Assembly (NCBI GenBank): GCA_025965295.1
Contig: JAOPXF010000380.1
Location: forward strand, 1 to 6,701
Length of the DNA: 6,701 nucleotides
Direction: 5' to 3'
Source of the DNA: Nocardioides sp.
GTDB taxonomy: Bacteria > Actinomycetota > Actinomycetes > Propionibacteriales > Nocardioidaceae
This document shows positions 1-5,934 of this stretch, piece after piece. Under the pieces are notes generated by a model, which was not told the origin of the DNA, did no database searches, and saw only the letters and a list, made by a program, of their open reading frames with translations. The number at the start of each line of letters is the position of its first letter. The stretch's first letter is position 1. The translations under genes were made by a program, and so were the position numbers.

Positions 1-1092
1 CCAGTCGCCGTTGCCGTCGCGCCGGGTCACCGTGATCCGCTGCAGGTTGCCAAGAGCCGGCCAGGTCTGCTCGAGGCGGACGTCGGAGAGCCGCACGGAC
101 CAGTCGTGGACCGGGTTACCGGCCCAGCCGTCGTAGGGGTCCTCGCGCGCCGCCAGGTAGGGCACGGACCCGGCCGAGGTCCAGCCGCCGGAGCTGGCCC
201 CGAACTGCGTGAAGGCGGGCTCGCCGCCCGACAGCAGGGCCAGGTGCCCGGTGGCGTCGACGGCCTCGTTGGCGGCCGGGTGCTCGGCGTCGTAGCCGCC
301 GTACACCTGACAGGACGAGGTGTCGCAGAGCTGGTACGTCGGGCCGTGCGGGTGCGCGCGTTCGTACGCCGCGTAGGTGCGGGCCGCGACCGACTGGGCA
401 CGGACGGCCTGCGGGTGCCACAGCGCGGGGATCTCGAGGGGCACGACGCCCTTGACATAGCTGTCCAGCGCGAGGGTGTTGACGGTGTCGCGGCTGCGGG
501 AGCCGGCGGAGGGAGGGAGCGCCGCGAGCCGCCCGCGGTACGCGCGGTTGCCGCTCGGCGTGACCAGCGTGATCGGCTTGCCGGCCGCGAAGAACTGACC
601 GGTGCCGCCGAGCTTCCGCCAGCGGTGCCACCGGTCGGTGAGGTAGGCGACCCGGTTCGTGCCGTCCTTCGCGACCCCGACCCGCCAGCGGGTGGCGCCG
701 TTGTCGGGCAACGCGACGCGGCCCTTCGCGGCGCTGTCGTGGATGGTCAGGCCCTTGCGGGCGAGCACCTCGAGGTCGTCGCTGGTGTCCGCGGTGATCA
801 GCACCGACACCGTGCCCCGGGCCGTCCCCCAGCTGGTGCCGGGGTAGTAGAAGTCGACGATCCTGCGGTAGCCCAACCCCTCGCGGGCCGCACCCTCTGC
901 GCCGTACTGCGACATCCCGTGGCCGTGCCCGAAGCCGTGGCCCTTGACGGTGACCCAGGCGTGCCCGGGCACCTTCCACGTGTCCGCCTTCGCGGCCTGT
1001 GCCGAGCCCCCGGCGAGCACGAGGGCCACCACGGTCGGCAGCGTTGCCAGGAGCGTGGCGGCACGGCGCGCGGCGGGCAGGGCGAGGCGCAT
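1..1092 (-). CDS. Secreted SpoIID/LytB-domain protein, copy B (3' end cut by window edge)
   Basis: A SpoIID/LytB-domain protein, probably exported and acting on peptidoglycan; Bacillus SpoIID is a lytic transglycosylase and LytB an amidase modifier. 364 codons lie in the window, and the frame stays open at the left edge. By alignment with the neighbouring copy (1215-2465) about 45-50 C-terminal residues are missing. The ATG at 1092 has GGAG 7 nt upstream. Residues 1-33 look like a Sec signal peptide: Arg at 9-10, a hydrophobic core at 12-28, then SAQA. GHGHGMSQYGAEGAA follows at 55-69, and the core motif VVPLE at 216-220 places Glu220 at the family's catalytic glutamate position, with AQSVAARTYA at 232-241. 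Cys256 and Cys261 in CDTSSC precede QVYGGY. Ser, usual before the glutamate, is Leu here. The family call is firm; the substrate, and whether this copy is enzymatic, are inferred. Non-sporulating actinobacteria also carry this domain, so no sporulation role is implied. Confidence 0.92.
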   Translation of the reverse strand, partial: MRLALPAARRAATLLATLPTVVALVLAGGSAQAAKADTWKVPGHAWVTVKGHGFGHGHGMSQYGAEGAAREGLGYRRIVDFYYPGTSWGTARGTVSVLITADTSDDLEVLARKGLTIHDSAAKGRVALPDNGATRWRVGVAKDGTNRVAYLTDRWHRWRKLGGTGQFFAAGKPITLVTPSGNRAYRGRLAALPPSAGSRSRDTVNTLALDSYVKGVVPLEIPALWHPQAVRAQSVAARTYAAYERAHPHGPTYQLCDTSSCQVYGGYDAEHPAANEAVDATGHLALLSGGEPAFTQFGASSGGWTSAGSVPYLAAREDPYDGWAGNPVHDWSVRLSDVRLEQTWPALGNLQRITVTRRDGNGDW

Positions 1093-1099
1093 GGGGAGA

Positions 1100-1105
1100 C
1101 TCCGG
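1100..1105 (-). promoter_or_regulatory. Ribosome binding site of SpoIID copy B
   Basis: Read on the minus strand this is CCGGAG, with GGAG ending 7 nt before the ATG at 1092. It supports that start over any further upstream and shows this gene can be translated from its own leader, unlike the two genes at 5382 and 5443. Confidence 0.6.
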
Positions 1106-1128
1106 AGTGGTTCGAGTGACGGCCGGGA

Positions 1129-1165
1129 CGGGTGTGAACATCGATCGCACCACGCGTCACACCCG
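1129..1165. repeat. Perfect 9-bp inverted repeat upstream of SpoIID copy B
   Basis: CGGGTGTGA at 1129-1137 is matched exactly by TCACACCCG at 1157-1165, with a 19-nt spacer containing the palindrome CGATCG. It lies 36 nt upstream of the ATG at 1092. It could be an operator or an RNA hairpin. The long spacer and absence of a following T-run on either strand argue against a standard intrinsic terminator. A weak promoter can be drawn over it on the minus strand: TTGCGG at 1173-1168, 18 nt, then TGCGAT at 1149-1144, which would put the -10 inside the dyad. That promoter is speculative. Confidence 0.4.
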
Positions 1166-1184
1166 CACCGCAATTCCTACCGGG

Positions 1185-1204
1185 GAACTACAGATATGTA
1201 ATTC
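1185..1204. repeat. AT-rich 20-bp palindrome just after SpoIID copy A
   Basis: GAACTACAGATATGTAATTC has 8-nt arms around a central GATA, with one mismatched pair (C/A). Only 6 of 20 bases are G or C, in a window that is mostly G and C. In minus-strand RNA the mismatch becomes a U-G wobble, so all eight pairs can form, 10 nt after the stop codon at 1215. No U-run follows. It may be an operator, part of a promoter for copy B, or a 3'-end hairpin of copy A; the sequence alone does not decide. Confidence 0.4.
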
Positions 1205-1214
1205 GCGGGGCCGG

Positions 1215-2465
1215 CTACCGGGGGGCGACGGCGGTGATCTCGAACCAGGTCGAGCGCAGGCCGAGGTGGCTGCGGAACGACTCGCCGGTCACGGAGTAGG
1301 TGTCGCCCTTGGCGGTGGTCAGGTCGACCGTCTCGGCGCGACCGCCCCACTGGCCGTTGCCGTCACGCGTCGCGATGCTGATCGCCTTGAGGTCCTCGAT
1401 GTTGTAGGCCTTCTCGATCTCCTCGGACGTCACCGTGGTGCTCCAGGTCTGGTGCCCGGCGTCGGTCCAGCCGTCGTACCGGTCCTCCTGTGCCGGCAGG
1501 TAGTCGAAGTCCCCGGCCGCGGTCCAGCCACCGTTGCTGGCGGAGAACTGCGCGAAAGCCGGGTCACCGCCGGACGTGATGACCTGGCGGCCGGTGGCCG
1601 ACACGGCAGCGTTCGAGGTGGGGTACTCCGCGGAGTAGCCGCCGTAGACCTGGCAGTGCGCGGTGTCGCAGAGCTCGTAGTGGCGAGCGGAGGGGGCGTG
1701 CGCCCGCTCGTACGCCGCGTAGGTGCGGGCCGCGACCGCCTGGGCCCGGATCGCGTCGGCGTGCCAGGTGGAGGCGATGACCTCGCTGGGCACGACACCT
1801 CGCAGGTAGGCGTCCAGGCCGACGACGTTGACGGTGTCCCGGTCGGACGTCGAGCCGGCGGGGGTCGCCGAGCGCAGCGCGCCACGGTAGGCGACCGGCC
1901 CGACCGGCGTGCGCAGCGTGACCGGCTTGCCACCGGCCGCGAACTCGGCGTCGCCGCGGGCGACCTTCCACTCGTGCCACGCGCCGGTGCGGTAGGACAC
2001 GGCACTGTGACCGTTCGGCGCCGGTGTGATCCGCCAGCGGCGCACGTCGACCTTGGTCGAGCCGGGCCCGTGCTTGCGGACCTTCGCGGGGAGCGGCCAG
2101 GTCCGGCCGAGCCCCAGGGAGCGCACGGTGAGGCCGGAGCGCGGGTCGACGACGACGTCCCTGCTGGTGTCCCTGGTGATGAGGACCGTCACCGACCCGG
2201 AGGCGGTGCCCCAGTTGGTGCCGGGGTAGTAGAACCCGATGATGTCGCGGTAGCCCAGCCCCTCCCGCGCGGCGCCCTCCGCGCCGTACTGGGACATGCC
2301 GTGACCGTGCCCGTTGCCACGTCCGTCGAGGCTGATCGTCGCGTGGTCCGGCACCTGCCACGGCTCGGCGGCGCTCGCCGGGGACACCGGGAGCAGGCAC
2401 GCGGCGGCCAGGGCGACGCCGAGACAGGCGCTGAGCAGCGGTCGTACGGCGTGGCGGTGCGGCAT
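1215..2465 (-). CDS. Secreted SpoIID/LytB-domain protein, copy A (complete)
   Basis: A complete 416-residue SpoIID/LytB-domain protein, probably secreted and acting on peptidoglycan glycan strands. The ATG at 2465 is chosen because a strong GGGGGAG stands 5 nt upstream and a signal peptide follows at once: His/Arg-rich start, hydrophobic core at 10-26, then SPASA, with cleavage likely near residue 32. GHGHGMSQYGAEGAA lies at 52-66. The SpoIID core LRGVVPSEV at 221-229 puts Glu228 at the catalytic position of the Bacillus enzyme, followed by AQAVAARTYA at 241-250. CDTAHC at 266-271 precedes QVYGGY. The C-terminal part (about 300-416) has no motif I recognise beyond this family. It is the apparent paralog of the next gene downstream (1092-1), with the same motif order throughout. 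The frame stays open upstream into the flavoprotein gene, but that extension is a shadow. Substrate and activity are inferred from family. Confidence 0.94.
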   Translation of the reverse strand: MPHRHAVRPLLSACLGVALAAACLLPVSPASAAEPWQVPDHATISLDGRGNGHGHGMSQYGAEGAAREGLGYRDIIGFYYPGTNWGTASGSVTVLITRDTSRDVVVDPRSGLTVRSLGLGRTWPLPAKVRKHGPGSTKVDVRRWRITPAPNGHSAVSYRTGAWHEWKVARGDAEFAAGGKPVTLRTPVGPVAYRGALRSATPAGSTSDRDTVNVVGLDAYLRGVVPSEVIASTWHADAIRAQAVAARTYAAYERAHAPSARHYELCDTAHCQVYGGYSAEYPTSNAAVSATGRQVITSGGDPAFAQFSASNGGWTAAGDFDYLPAQEDRYDGWTDAGHQTWSTTVTSEEIEKAYNIEDLKAISIATRDGNGQWGGRAETVDLTTAKGDTYSVTGESFRSHLGLRSTWFEITAVAPR

Positions 2466-2470
2466 GTCTT

Positions 2471-2477
2471 CTCCCCC
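2471..2477 (-). promoter_or_regulatory. Strong ribosome binding site of SpoIID copy A
   Basis: On the minus strand this reads GGGGGAG, 5 nt before the ATG at 2465. It fixes the start codon and puts the signal peptide at the very N-terminus. Confidence 0.7.
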
Positions 2478-2502
2478 GAGAGGTGCGACGAAGCGAGCCC
2501 CG

Positions 2503-2532
2503 ATCCGAACACGGCGGCCCGGCGTGATGCAA
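2503..2532 (-). promoter_or_regulatory. Possible promoter for SpoIID copy A
   Basis: In the 80-nt gap after the flavoprotein stop codon, the minus strand carries TTGCAT (2532-2527), an 18-nt spacer, then TCGGAT (2508-2503). A start of transcription near 2496 would give a leader of about 30 nt carrying the Shine-Dalgarno sequence. The -35 is good but the -10 matches the TANNNT consensus poorly. No convincing terminator separates the two genes, so read-through from the flavoprotein operon is an equal possibility. Confidence 0.3.
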
Positions 2533-2545
2533 GCGTGGGCTCCGG

Positions 2546-3970
2546 TCAGACGTGGTGCAGGCGGCGGGCGGCCTCGGCGATCGAGCCGCTCATCGACGGG
2601 TAGACCGTGAACGCCTGGGCCAGCTGGTCGGCGGTCAGCGACTCCGCCACCGCGATCGAGACGGGGTGGATGAGCTCGCTGGCCCGAGGCCCGACCACGA
2701 CACCGCCGACGACGATGCCGGTGCCGGGGCGGCAGAAGAGCTTCACGAAGCCGTCGTGCACGCCCTGCATCTTGGCCCGCGGGTTCCCCGAGAGCGGGAG
2801 CATGACGACCTCGGCCTGCATCTCGCCGCTGTCGACGGACTGCTGCGACCAACCGACGGTGGCGATCTCGGGTGCGGTGAAGACGTTGGAGGAGACCTTC
2901 TTGAGGTCCAGCGGATGCACGGTGTCGCCCAGGAAGTGCCACATGGCGATCCGCCCCTGCATCGCGGCGACCGAGGCGAGCATCAGCACCCCCGTGCAGT
3001 CGCCGGCGGCGTAGACGCCGCGGGCCGAGGTGCGCGAGACCCGGTCGACGTTGACGAAGCCGCCGTCCTCGAGCACGACACCGGCCTCCTCGAGGCCGAG
3101 CCCGTCGGTGTTGGGGACCGAGCCGAGGGCGAGGATGCAGTGCGAGCCCTCGACCGTGCGGCCGTCGGTCAGCGTCACGGTCACCGTGTCGCCGGCGCGG
3201 GTCACCGACTCCATGCGGGACTTGGACAGCACGTTCATGCCGCGGCGGGTCGAGACCTCCTCGAGCACGGCGGACGCGTCGGCGTCCTCGCCCGGGAGCA
3301 CCCGGTCGCGCGAGGACACGAGCGTGACGTCGATGCCGAGGGCGAGGTACGCACTGGCGAACTCGGCACCGGTGACGCCGGAGCCGACGACGATCAACTT
3401 GGTCGGGACCTCGGTGAGGTCGTAGACCTGCTCCCACGTCAGGATCCGCTCGCCGTCCGGCTGGGCGGTGGGCAGCGTGCGGGGCGCGGCACCGGTGGCG
3501 ACGAGCACGGCGTCCGCCTCGAGCACCTGCTCGGTCCCGTCGGGCAGCGTGGCGACCACGCTGGGGGCACCCCGTCCCGTCGAGGGCCGCAGGCGGCCGC
3601 GGCCGCGGACGACGGTGACGTCCTCCTTCGCCAGGCGGCGGCCGATGTCGGCGGACTGGTCGCCCGCGAGCTGCTTGACCCGGGCGTTGACCCGGGCCAG
3701 GTCGACGCGGATCGTCGTGGCCGCGTCGCCCTCGTGGTCCTGGAAGCGCACGCCGAGCTCGGCCGCCCCGGCGACGTCGGTCATCAGCTCGGCGGTCGCG
3801 ATCAGGGTCTTGCTCGGCACGCAGTCGGTGAGGACGGCCGAGCCGCCGATGCCGTCGGTGTCGACCACGGTGACCTCGGCGCCCAGCTGGGCCGCGACCA
3901 GCGCGGCCTCGTAGCCGCCCGGGCCGCCCCCGATGATGACGACCTTGTTGGAATCCGGTCCGCCGCTCAT
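2546..3970 (-). CDS. NAD(P)H-quinone reductase-type flavoprotein (Rv3303c-like)
   Basis: A 474-residue FAD protein of the flavoprotein disulfide reductase superfamily, closest by motif to M. tuberculosis Rv3303c (also called LpdA), an NAD(P)H:quinone reductase without lipoamide activity. GGGPGG at 14-19 binds FAD, GSGVTGAE at 196-203 is the NAD(P) Rossmann motif, AAGDCTG at 321-327 is the second FAD contact, and the dimerisation domain runs from about 350. At the redox site (GGSAVLTDC, 42-50) the first cysteine is Ala45 and only Cys50 remains. Near the C-terminus the usual His-Glu pair is Tyr457 and Gly462 in VYPSMSG. Disulfide chemistry therefore looks impossible. It starts 2 nt after the dihydrolipoyl dehydrogenase stop codon, with no clear Shine-Dalgarno, so translation is probably coupled. 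A cytosolic role passing NAD(P)H electrons to quinones is inferred from the family. Confidence 0.94.
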   Translation of the reverse strand: MSGGPDSNKVVIIGGGPGGYEAALVAAQLGAEVTVVDTDGIGGSAVLTDCVPSKTLIATAELMTDVAGAAELGVRFQDHEGDAATTIRVDLARVNARVKQLAGDQSADIGRRLAKEDVTVVRGRGRLRPSTGRGAPSVVATLPDGTEQVLEADAVLVATGAAPRTLPTAQPDGERILTWEQVYDLTEVPTKLIVVGSGVTGAEFASAYLALGIDVTLVSSRDRVLPGEDADASAVLEEVSTRRGMNVLSKSRMESVTRAGDTVTVTLTDGRTVEGSHCILALGSVPNTDGLGLEEAGVVLEDGGFVNVDRVSRTSARGVYAAGDCTGVLMLASVAAMQGRIAMWHFLGDTVHPLDLKKVSSNVFTAPEIATVGWSQQSVDSGEMQAEVVMLPLSGNPRAKMQGVHDGFVKLFCRPGTGIVVGGVVVGPRASELIHPVSIAVAESLTADQLAQAFTVYPSMSGSIAEAARRLHHV

Positions 3971-3972
3971 GG

Positions 3973-5382
3973 TCAGAAGTTGATCATGTGGCCGGCAATG
4001 CCGTGGACGGCCTCCTTGACGGCCTCCGACAGCGTCGGGTGGGCGAAGATGTTGCGGGCCACCTCGTCGGCGGTCAGGTCCCACTGCTGGGCGAGCGTCA
4101 GCGCCGGGAGCTGCTCGGTGACGTCCGGGCCGATCATGTGGGCGCCGAGGATCTCGTTGTACTGCGCGTCGGCGACGATCTTGACGAAGCCGACGGCCTC
4201 GCCGAGGCCCTGGGCCTTGCCGTTGGCCGAGAACGGGAACGTCGCGGTCTTCACGTCGTACCCCTTCTCCTTCGCCTGCTCCTCGGAGTAGCCGAAGGAG
4301 CCGATCTGCGGCTGGCAGTACGTCGCCCGCGGGATCATGTCGAAGTTGATCTCCTGCGTCTCCGCGCCCGCGATCGTCTCGGCTGCGACGATGCCCATCG
4401 CCTCGGCGGCGTGGGCGAGCATCATCTTGCCGGTGACGTCGCCGATCGCGTAGATGTTCTCGACGTTGGTGCGGCCGCGGCCGTCGACCGCGATCGCGCC
4501 GCGCTCGGTCAGCTCGACGCCGGCGGTGTCCAGGCCGTAGCCGTCGACGCGCGGAGCGAAGCCGAACGCCGCGAGCATCCGGTCGGCCTCGAGCACCTGG
4601 GCGTCGCCGCCGCCGGCCGGGCTCACCGTGACCTTCACGCCGTCGCCGGTGTCCTCGACGGAGTCGACCTTGGTCGCGAGCATGACCTTCACGCCAAGCT
4701 TCTTGTAGTGCTTGAGCAGCTCCTTGGAGACGTCGGCGTCCTCGGTCGGCACCATCCGGTCGAGGAACTCGACGATCGTCACGTCGACGCCGAAGTTCTT
4801 CATCACGTACGCGAACTCGACGCCGATCGCGCCCGAGCCGCCGATGATGATCGAGCCCGGGAGGTTCTCGTCGAGGATCTGCTCCTCGTAGGTCACGACG
4901 TTCTTGCTCGGGCTCATGCCCGGCAGCATCCGGACCTTGGCGCCGGCCGCGACGATCAGGTTGTCGCAGGTGTACGTCGCCTTGTTGCCGCCCTTGTCGG
5001 TCACCTCGACGGCCTGCTTGCCGTCCTGGGCGCCGAGCAGCGTGCCCCACCCGTCGATCTCGGCGATCTTGTTCTTCTTCATCAGGAAGTGCACGCCCTT
5101 GACGATGCCGGCGGACACCTGACGGCTGCGCTTGTGCGTGGGTCCGAACGACATGGTCGCGTCGCCCTCGATGCCGAACTTGTCCTTCTCGTGGGTCAGG
5201 ACATGGGCGAGCTCGGCGTTCCTGAGCAGGGCCTTGGAGGGGATGCAGCCGACGTTGAGGCAGACACCACCCCAGTACTTCTCCTCGATGACGGCTGCGG
5301 TCTGGCCGAGCTGGGCGGCGCGGATGGCAGCCACGTAGCCACCGGGGCCGGCACCGAGGACGAGAACGTTGTAGTGGGTCAC
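3973..5382 (-). CDS. lpdA: Dihydrolipoyl dehydrogenase (E3)
   Basis: The FAD-dependent E3 component of 2-oxoacid dehydrogenase complexes, which reoxidises dihydrolipoyl groups and reduces NAD+ in the cytosol. At 469 residues it has the family's normal length. GAGPGG at 10-15 binds FAD, the redox disulfide is Cys41-Cys46 in GGVCLNVGCIPSK, GGSGAIGVE at 181-189 is the NAD motif, and AIGDVTG at 312-318 is the second FAD contact. The catalytic pair is His448 and Glu453 in AHPTLSE. All catalytic residues are present, so it should be active. The start is GTG at 5382, which puts the FAD motif at the expected distance from the N-terminus. No good Shine-Dalgarno precedes it, and a -10-like TAGGCT 7 nt upstream suggests a leaderless mRNA. 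No E1 or E2 genes are in the window. It probably begins a transcript continuing into the Rv3303c-like paralog. Confidence 0.97.
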   Translation of the reverse strand: MTHYNVLVLGAGPGGYVAAIRAAQLGQTAAVIEEKYWGGVCLNVGCIPSKALLRNAELAHVLTHEKDKFGIEGDATMSFGPTHKRSRQVSAGIVKGVHFLMKKNKIAEIDGWGTLLGAQDGKQAVEVTDKGGNKATYTCDNLIVAAGAKVRMLPGMSPSKNVVTYEEQILDENLPGSIIIGGSGAIGVEFAYVMKNFGVDVTIVEFLDRMVPTEDADVSKELLKHYKKLGVKVMLATKVDSVEDTGDGVKVTVSPAGGGDAQVLEADRMLAAFGFAPRVDGYGLDTAGVELTERGAIAVDGRGRTNVENIYAIGDVTGKMMLAHAAEAMGIVAAETIAGAETQEINFDMIPRATYCQPQIGSFGYSEEQAKEKGYDVKTATFPFSANGKAQGLGEAVGFVKIVADAQYNEILGAHMIGPDVTEQLPALTLAQQWDLTADEVARNIFAHPTLSEAVKEAVHGIAGHMINF

Positions 5383-5389
5383 GCCCCCC

Positions 5390-5419
5390 AGCCTAGGAGT
5401 TGCCCGTCGCGGCGACCAA
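5390..5419 (-). promoter_or_regulatory. Probable leaderless promoter of dihydrolipoyl dehydrogenase
   Basis: On the minus strand TTGGTC (5419-5414), an 18-nt spacer and TAGGCT (5395-5390) match the actinobacterial TTGNNN / TANNNT pattern. The hexamer ends 7 nt before the GTG at 5382, so transcription should start at or within a base or two of the start codon. The G-run between them (GGGGGG) is too close to the GTG to act as a Shine-Dalgarno. Confidence 0.5.
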
Positions 5420-5428
5420 GGCAGGGAC

Positions 5429-5434
5429 TAGCCT
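5429..5434 (+). promoter_or_regulatory. Probable -10 of the leaderless GGCT-like gene
   Basis: TAGCCT fits TANNNT and ends 8 nt before the GTG at 5443, placing the expected transcription start at about 5441-5443. No -35 at normal spacing is convincing; TTGCCC at 5400-5405 is 23 nt away. There is no Shine-Dalgarno between the hexamer and the start codon. Confidence 0.45.
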
Positions 5435-5442
5435 TGGCGCCC

Positions 5443-5895
5443 GTGACGCTCTACGCCGCCTACGGGACCAATCTGGATCCCGCCCGGATGAGCGAGCGCT
5501 GCCCGCACTCGCCGCTGCGGACGACCGGCTGGCTCCAGGGCTGGCGGCTCACGTTCGGTGGCGAGGAGCACGGCTGGGACGGCTCGCTGACCACGATCGT
5601 CGAGGACCCGTTCGAGCAGGTCTTCGTCGCGGTGTACGACATCACCCGTGAGGACGAGGTCGACCTGGACGGCTGGGAGCAGGCCGACTACGGGCTCTAC
5701 CGCAAGACCAAGGTCCGGGTCGCGACGATGACCGGCGAGGTCGTGGTGTGGACCTACGTGCTCGACGCCTACGAGGGCGGGCTGCCCTCGGCGACGTACC
5801 TCGGGACGCTCGCGGACGCGGCCGAGGCCGCCGACGCACCCACCGACTACGTAGCGGCGCTGCGCCGGCGCCCCTGCCGCTCGAACGGGATCTGA
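5443..5895 (+). CDS. Gamma-glutamylcyclotransferase-like protein
   Basis: A 150-residue protein of the gamma-glutamylcyclotransferase (GGCT/AIG2-like) fold, whose members release 5-oxoproline from gamma-glutamyl amines or peptides. The N-terminal YAAYGTNLD at 4-12 is the family's substrate-loop motif (commonly YGSNL). Glu79 in DGWEQADYGLYR aligns with the catalytic glutamate of human GGCT by its surroundings (D..E......Y). GWRLTFGGEEHGW at 34-46 and AYEGGLPSATYLG at 109-121 resemble a conserved actinobacterial subfamily that, from memory, ends near RRRPC; here five residues (RSNGI) follow. The GTG at 5443 is preferred because the motif begins three residues later and a -10-like TAGCCT sits 8 nt upstream. 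It is divergent from dihydrolipoyl dehydrogenase and convergent with the RTX-like gene, 22 bp away. The true substrate is unknown; the frame is also open far upstream, antisense to the dehydrogenase, without meaning. Confidence 0.85.
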   Translation: MTLYAAYGTNLDPARMSERCPHSPLRTTGWLQGWRLTFGGEEHGWDGSLTTIVEDPFEQVFVAVYDITREDEVDLDGWEQADYGLYRKTKVRVATMTGEVVVWTYVLDAYEGGLPSATYLGTLADAAEAADAPTDYVAALRRRPCRSNGI

Positions 5896-5898
5896 CGC

Positions 5899-5934
5899 AG
5901 GCGGGGGTCAGCCCAGATCAGCAGGGGCCCGCCT
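5899..5934. terminator. Possible bidirectional terminator hairpin between convergent genes
   Basis: AGGCGGG at 5899-5905 pairs exactly with CCCGCCT at 5928-5934 around a 22-nt loop. It lies between the stop codons of the two convergent genes, with its right arm inside the last codons of the RTX-like gene. The loop is long and there is no T-run on either strand, so it would be a non-classical terminator at best. Position rather than strength is the main argument. Confidence 0.3.

Noticed and set aside
1131..1163. CRP/GlxR-type operator from the TGTGA and TCACA halves
   Set aside because: The known sites need about 6 nt between the halves; here they are 19 nt apart.
2385..2465. Lipoprotein signal in SpoIID copy A (Cys23 after ALAAA)
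   Set aside because: The residue at -3 from the cysteine is Ala rather than Leu, and a good signal peptidase I site (ASA, near residue 32) follows. Ordinary secretion is more likely.
2466..3437. Upstream in-frame extension of SpoIID copy A into the flavoprotein gene
   Set aside because: A strong Shine-Dalgarno and a signal peptide begin exactly at 2465, and the extension is an Arg-rich out-of-frame reading of the flavoprotein.
106..4291. Long plus-strand open frames opposite the SpoIID and flavoprotein genes (106-1119, 999-2603, 2552-4291)
   Set aside because: They give Arg/Ala/Gly/Pro-rich proteins with no recognisable motif, opposite genes whose identity is clear. They are typical GC-rich antisense shadows.
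3971..5050. Upstream in-frame extension of the Rv3303c-like gene into the E3 gene
   Set aside because: The FAD motif begins 14 residues after the ATG at 3970, as expected for the family, and the extension is an Arg-rich shadow of E3.
3988..5895. A 635-codon plus-strand open frame running antisense through the E3 gene into the GGCT-like gene
   Set aside because: Upstream of 5443 its translation is low-complexity (Val, Asp, Arg, Leu, Gly) and is the mirror of E3 codons. High GC removes stop codons from this frame. Only the part from 5443 has family motifs.
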